A stretch of 64,000 nucleotides of DNA, taken from Pseudomonas massiliensis (GTDB lineage: Bacteria; Pseudomonadota; Gammaproteobacteria; Pseudomonadales; Pseudomonadaceae). Position 1 is the first letter of the stretch. Every line of letters begins with the position of its first letter. Positions 57,466 to 64,000 of the stretch are shown one piece after another. The notes below the pieces were generated by a model that searched no databases, was not told the DNA's origin, and saw nothing but the letters and a program-made list of their open reading frames with translations. The stretch spans positions 946,627 through 1,010,626 of the forward strand of contig NZ_CCYK01000006.1 in NCBI RefSeq assembly GCF_000826105.1. The letters run 5' to 3'. Position numbers and translations under genes: made by a program.

Positions 57466-60293
57466 GCCAGGAACGCTACGGCATTCGCCGCTTCGCCCTG
57501 CTGAACACGGCTGGCTACAGCCTCGGGCTGTTCCCTCTGGAACATCCCTTGTCGGTATATGGCGCCAACAATCTCGGCAAGAGCGCTTCGATCAATGCGC
57601 TGCAGTTCCCTATCCTGGCGCGCATGTCTGACATGAGCTTCGGCAAATACAGCCTGGAGCAGTCCCGTCGCTTCTACTTCGCCAGCGATACCAGCTACAT
57701 CCTGTGCGAAGTGCTGTTGCCCCATGGCCCGCATGTCATTGGGGTGGTAGGTCGCGGCCCGGGCGGCGGGTTCGGCCATCAGTTCTTCGCCTACGCCGGC
57801 GCGCTGGACCTGGCTCACTACCAGAAAGACGACACCTGCCTGCGGCAGAAAGAGTTGTTCGTCAACCTGGAGCGCCACGGCCTCAAGGCCTATGAGGTGA
57901 AGCCCGACGAGCTCAGGCGCTTGCTGGTGGGTGGACACACCTCTATCCCACTGGACCTGACCCTGATTCCGCTGCGTTCCACCAGCGAGCAAAGCCTCAA
58001 GACGTTCCGGGCACTGTTCATCAACCTGCTGCATATGCGCGAAATCACGGCCGCCAAGCTCAAGCAGCTGTTCCTGGATGCATTCGAACACAGCTTGCGC
58101 TCCGGCAGCGTCGATTACATTGCGGCCTGTGAAGAAGCCTTCCGCGACGTCCGGCGCATGGAACAGGACTACAACGCTCTGGTGGCGGCCGGGCCATTGG
58201 TCGAGGCCCTGGCCAACGGCGTGCGCCAAAGGGATCAGCTGCGCGGCAAGCTGCATCGCCTGTCTCCTCTTTTGGATTCGCTACTCGGCACCTGGCAAAC
58301 CTATGCCGCCGACCGTAAGGAAGAGTTGCTTATCCAGGCTGAACACTACCGTAGCCAGCAGGATGTCTTGCAGAACGACCAGCGCGGCACTACTCAGGAA
58401 CTGATGCGTCTGGAGCGGGAGATCACCGGCATCCAGCGCTGGCTGGGCGAACTGTCCGTTCTGCGACATCGCTTCGCCCTGGTGGAAGACGTACGGGTAC
58501 TGGAGCAGCAACTGCTGGCCGCCAAGGACGCGCATGATGAACTGGCCGGTGCCCTGGCGCACGCGCGCCAGTTCAGCAGCGACGATCTGGACCACCGGGT
58601 ACGAGAACTGGAAGGACGCCTAAAGTCAGTCAAGCATCAGCTCGATCATGCGGACAACAACAGCTATGCCCGCTTGCGTGAGGAGTTTTCCCAACAAGAC
58701 GTCGTGCGCTTGATGCGCGTCTTCAACGGCGCCTTGTTCAGCCTGCCCTTGGGGGAAGGCGGCATTGCGCTCGAAGGTGAGACCTGGGTCAGGACGCTGG
58801 AGGCCCTGCTGGATCGCTTCGAGGGCGAACGCTTCGAAGTGCCCGGCATGAGCATCGATCTGTCCGGTATCGAGCCGCCTGCGCTCCAGGCCTTGGCCGA
58901 CCGGGCCGCCCTGCGCGACCAGAAGGATCGACTGGAGAAGGAGCTGCGTCAGCTAAAGGCTCAGCAGGCCGTGGCGGCTGATCGAATCGCCAGCAAGGCC
59001 CAGGCCGAGACGCTCTACCAGGCGGTAGTGGACGCCCAGAAAGCGCTGGAAGATTATCGTCGTGCCCAGACCCTGGCCGCCGAAGAGCCGGAAAAACTCG
59101 AGCAGCTTGCCCAGCTGGAAGCTGCTCAGGAGGAATTGCGCCGCTCCAGCGACGCCTTTGCCGAGCGGGTGCAACAGTTGGCAGCCAAGCTTCAACTGGT
59201 CAGCCGCCAGATCGGCGACCTGGAAGCCCAGCAACGCACTTTGGACGACGCCTTGCGCCGTCGGCAACTGCTGCCAGCGGACCTGCCCTTCGGCACGCCC
59301 TTCATGGAGCCTGTGGATGACGCCATGAGCAACCTGCTCCCGCTGCTCAACGACTATCAGGACAGCTGGCAGGCTCTGCTGCGGGTCGATGGCCAGATCG
59401 AAGCCCTGTATGCACAGGTCCGCCTCAAGGGAGTGGCCAAGTTCGACAGCGAAGACGACACCGAGCGGCGCCTGCAACTCCTTATAAACGCCTATGCCCA
59501 TCGCCAGGATGAAGCCTTGACCCTTGGCAAGGCGCGCCGCGCCGCGGTTACTGACATCGCCCGTACCCTACGCAACATCCGTAGCGACTACGATAGCCTG
59601 GAACACCAGCTGGGCCTGTTCAACCGTGAGATCAACCGACGCCAGGTTTCCAACCTGGAAAGCTTCCGCATCGTCCTGGCGCCCAACAAGGACGCCCTGA
59701 AGCACATCGACCAGATCATTCACAGCGCCGGTCAATATGAAGAAGGCGAAACGCTCTCTGTATTCGACTTGAGCCAGAGCGCCGAGCAGGACAGCAAGAA
59801 CGAAGAAGCCAAGGAATACCTGGCCCGCCTGGTAGCCGCCAATCACAACCAGTTGGGGCTCAAGGACCTGTTCGAACTGGCGTTCGAGATCACCAAGGTC
59901 AATGGCCAACCGGTGCTGCATACCGACATCGACGGCGCGGCGTCCAATGGCACGACCATGACCATCAAGGCCCTGACCAACATGTACCTGCTGCTACACC
60001 TGATGGACCGGGAACAGGCAGGCCGTATCCGCCTCCCCTACTACCTCGACGAGGCGGCCGATATTGACGAGCGCAATCAAATGGCTTTGCTGGAAACCAG
60101 CCAACAACTGGGCTTTACGCCTATCCTGGCTTCGGTGAAACCGCAGGTGTCGGCGCGGGTGGCCATCGACCTGGAAGGCGGCAGCGGGCCAAACGGCATC
60201 TACATTGACGAAGCCGACTGGAAGCTGATCCGGCGTCATGACGACTCCCCTTTTGCTCAGGCCGCATCGGACCTTGCCGACGCGGCCATCTGA
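57462..60293 (+). CDS. mksB: Condensin subunit MksB (SMC-like ATPase)
   Basis: A 943-residue SMC-type ATPase, shorter than MukB. The Walker A motif is GANNLGKSAS at about residue 33. Long coiled-coil segments occupy about 220-430 and 480-800, with a short hinge-like region between. The Walker B region is RLPYYLDEAADIDE at about residue 859, followed by LASVKPQV. With MksF and MksE it forms a bacterial condensin that helps organise the chromosome. No MksG/JetD nuclease gene follows: a terminator and the rRNA operon come next. Confidence 0.9.
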   Translation: MSQERYGIRRFALLNTAGYSLGLFPLEHPLSVYGANNLGKSASINALQFPILARMSDMSFGKYSLEQSRRFYFASDTSYILCEVLLPHGPHVIGVVGRGPGGGFGHQFFAYAGALDLAHYQKDDTCLRQKELFVNLERHGLKAYEVKPDELRRLLVGGHTSIPLDLTLIPLRSTSEQSLKTFRALFINLLHMREITAAKLKQLFLDAFEHSLRSGSVDYIAACEEAFRDVRRMEQDYNALVAAGPLVEALANGVRQRDQLRGKLHRLSPLLDSLLGTWQTYAADRKEELLIQAEHYRSQQDVLQNDQRGTTQELMRLEREITGIQRWLGELSVLRHRFALVEDVRVLEQQLLAAKDAHDELAGALAHARQFSSDDLDHRVRELEGRLKSVKHQLDHADNNSYARLREEFSQQDVVRLMRVFNGALFSLPLGEGGIALEGETWVRTLEALLDRFEGERFEVPGMSIDLSGIEPPALQALADRAALRDQKDRLEKELRQLKAQQAVAADRIASKAQAETLYQAVVDAQKALEDYRRAQTLAAEEPEKLEQLAQLEAAQEELRRSSDAFAERVQQLAAKLQLVSRQIGDLEAQQRTLDDALRRRQLLPADLPFGTPFMEPVDDAMSNLLPLLNDYQDSWQALLRVDGQIEALYAQVRLKGVAKFDSEDDTERRLQLLINAYAHRQDEALTLGKARRAAVTDIARTLRNIRSDYDSLEHQLGLFNREINRRQVSNLESFRIVLAPNKDALKHIDQIIHSAGQYEEGETLSVFDLSQSAEQDSKNEEAKEYLARLVAANHNQLGLKDLFELAFEITKVNGQPVLHTDIDGAASNGTTMTIKALTNMYLLLHLMDREQAGRIRLPYYLDEAADIDERNQMALLETSQQLGFTPILASVKPQVSARVAIDLEGGSGPNGIYIDEADWKLIRRHDDSPFAQAASDLADAAI

Positions 60294-60307
60294 TCAGGCG
60301 TTACCTG

Positions 60308-60345
60308 AAGCCGCCTTGGGCTTTTGCCAAGGCGGCTTTCTTTTG
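60308..60345 (+). terminator. Intrinsic terminator after mksB
   Basis: AAGCCGCCTTGG (60308-60319) and CCAAGGCGGCTT (60327-60338) form a perfect 12-bp stem, followed by TCTTTT. Confidence 0.92.
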
Positions 60346-60454
60346 CGCGCGAGATATGAGCGATGACAACCTTCAAGGTGAGCATCCGGATGCTGTAGAC
60401 CTGCCTGGGTTAAGCCTGCGGCTCGACGCGTGCCGCTTCAGATCCGGAAAAGAC

Positions 60455-60487
60455 AAAACCCCTGATCGCTGTGCGACCAGGGGTTTT
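60455..60487 (-). terminator. Intrinsic terminator of the rRNA operon
   Basis: On the minus strand, AAAACCCCTG and CAGGGGTTTT form a 10-bp stem just after 5S rRNA, followed by GTCTTTT. The 60346-60454 stretch beyond it has no gene, only a small palindrome GCATCCGGATGC near 60381. Confidence 0.88.
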
Positions 60488-60495
60488 GGGAATGA

Positions 60496-60614
60496 ATCTT
60501 GACGATGACCTACTCTCACATGGGGAAGCCCCACACTACCATCGGCGATGCGTCGTTTCACTGCTGAGTTCGGGATGGGATCAGGTGGTTCCAACGCTCT
60601 ATGGTCGTCAAGAA
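60496..60614 (-). rRNA. rrf: 5S ribosomal RNA
   Basis: About 119 bases. The minus strand reads CTTGACGACCATAGAGCGTT at the 5' end and GTGAGAGTAGGTCATCGTCA near the 3' end, with the paired ends TTGACGA/TCGTCAA. Conserved internal CCCGAACTCAG and GATGGTAGTGTGGGG are present. Ends are accurate to a few bases. Confidence 0.96.
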
Positions 60615-60727
60615 ATTCGGTAGCTGCCTCGTTTGCACGGTGCAGCGAATCTGGGTATGTGTGTTTGTGATGGCGAACTTTCGGTGTTGCCTTCGCGTTC
60701 TGCCCTTGGGCAGATTGCTTGGGTGTT

Positions 60728-63617
<2,890 letters not shown>

Positions 63618-63770
63618 ATATAACCCCAAGCAATCTTGGGATTACGGTTGTGAAGACAACATTCGCCGAAAATTCGCATTCGCTCTTTCGAGCAACTCAC
63701 AAATTTTACCTTAGCCTGATCCTACCAGCAGTGAAACTGGTCGATCAGTCTATCTTTCTATCACATACCC

Positions 63771-63785
63771 AAATTTTTAAAGAAC
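63771..63785 (-). promoter_or_regulatory. boxA-like antitermination site in the 16S-23S spacer
   Basis: The minus strand reads GTTCTTTAAAAATTT, close to the rrn boxA consensus TGCTCTTTAACA. It lies between tRNA-Ala and 23S, where spacer boxA elements load the Nus antitermination factors. The rest of the spacer (63618-63865) holds no gene. Confidence 0.6.
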
Positions 63786-63865
63786 GATTCTGGAAAAGAC
63801 CAGAAATCAACATTCCGCTTCAGTGTGAAGGAATGCTCATTTCTAAGCTTTCGAACAGAGGATGG

Positions 63866-63941
63866 TGGTGGAGCCAAGCGGGATCGAACCGCTGACCTCC
63901 TGCGTGCAAGGCAGGCGCTCTCCCAGCTGAGCTATGGCCCC
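63866..63941 (-). tRNA. tRNA-Ala (anticodon TGC)
   Basis: A 76-base cloverleaf with encoded CCA on the minus strand. It starts GGGGCCATAGCTCAGCTGGG, the anticodon loop is within CTTGCACG (TGC), and it ends GGCTCCACCA. Standard spacer tRNA of the rRNA operon. Confidence 0.97.
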
Positions 63942-63973
63942 GTATTCTACTACCGGCCGTTACCACTGGAAAT

Positions 63974-64000
63974 TGGTGGGTCTGGGCAGATTCGAACTGC
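63974..64000 (-). tRNA. tRNA-Ile, 3' part (cut by the window edge)
   Basis: Only the last 27 bases are present. The minus strand reads GCAGTTCGAATCTGCCCAGA and ends CCCACCA, matching the T arm, acceptor and CCA of the spacer tRNA-Ile(GAT). The anticodon lies outside the window, so identity rests on operon context and likeness. Confidence 0.88.

Noticed and set aside
55500..60293. Wadjet (JetABCD) plasmid-defence system
   Set aside because: Only the three condensin subunits are present; the JetD/MksG nuclease is absent next to them, so a defence call is not supported.

Overview
The window is chromosomal DNA of a Pseudomonas, most likely from the P. putida/P. fluorescens side of the genus. Codon use is GC-rich. 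The gene order upp-uraA-hemH, prfA-prmC-moeB-murI, hemA / TPR lipoprotein-lolB-ispE-tRNA-Gln-prs-rplY-pth-ychF and rimI-holD-mksFEB is the conserved pseudomonad one. A photolyase operon with a class II LitR-type MerR regulator also fits P. putida relatives. No taxonomic search was possible, so the species is inference.

Layout. 1-6.5 kb: end of a hydroxyacid dehydrogenase, rsmC, a GDT1-type Mn2+ transporter behind a yybP-ykoY Mn2+ riboswitch, an M48 protease lipoprotein, a YedK/SRAP protein, small conserved genes, an acyltransferase and yajG. 6.5-14.3 kb: mqo with a long structured leader, hpt, upp-uraA, hemH and an SDR gene. 14.4-19 kb: a probable light-response block (FAD oxidoreductase; rudS-MerR-phrB) with two PplR/LitR-type boxes. 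19-31.4 kb: pagL, the murI-moeB-prmC-prfA-hemA operon on the minus strand, then TPR/lolB/ispE/tRNA-Gln/prs/rplY/pth/ychF on the plus strand. 31.4-35.3 kb: an AT-richer accessory island with a Tse4-like pore-forming toxin candidate and three tandem immunity-type genes. Two of these are preceded by decayed toxin 3' ends. 35.6-48 kb: GH15 hydrolase, Gfo/Idh oxidoreductase, UvsE, cupin, a large D-2-hydroxyglutarate dehydrogenase with a divergent LysR regulator, an Fsr-like exporter, a chemoreceptor and tRNA-Met. 48-60.3 kb: a Tat-exported acid phosphatase with a Pho box, TerC protein, ghrB-like dehydrogenase, M15 peptidase-sodC, carbonic anhydrase, rimI-holD, and the mksFEB condensin operon. 60.4-64 kb: the distal part of an rRNA operon on the minus strand (tRNA-Ile, tRNA-Ala, 23S, 5S).

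How the genes work together. Most are housekeeping: translation termination (prfA, prmC), haem (hemA, hemH), nucleotide salvage (hpt, upp, uraA, prs), isoprenoids (ispE) and the outer membrane (lolB, pagL, yajG). Three stretches stand out. The light block pairs DNA photorepair with a tRNA 4-thiouridine desulfidase. The toxin/immunity array looks like successive effector-immunity modules in different stages of decay. The riboswitch leader of the Mn2+ transporter contains two mutually exclusive helices next to the ribosome binding site. I found no CRISPR array, prophage or insertion sequence.
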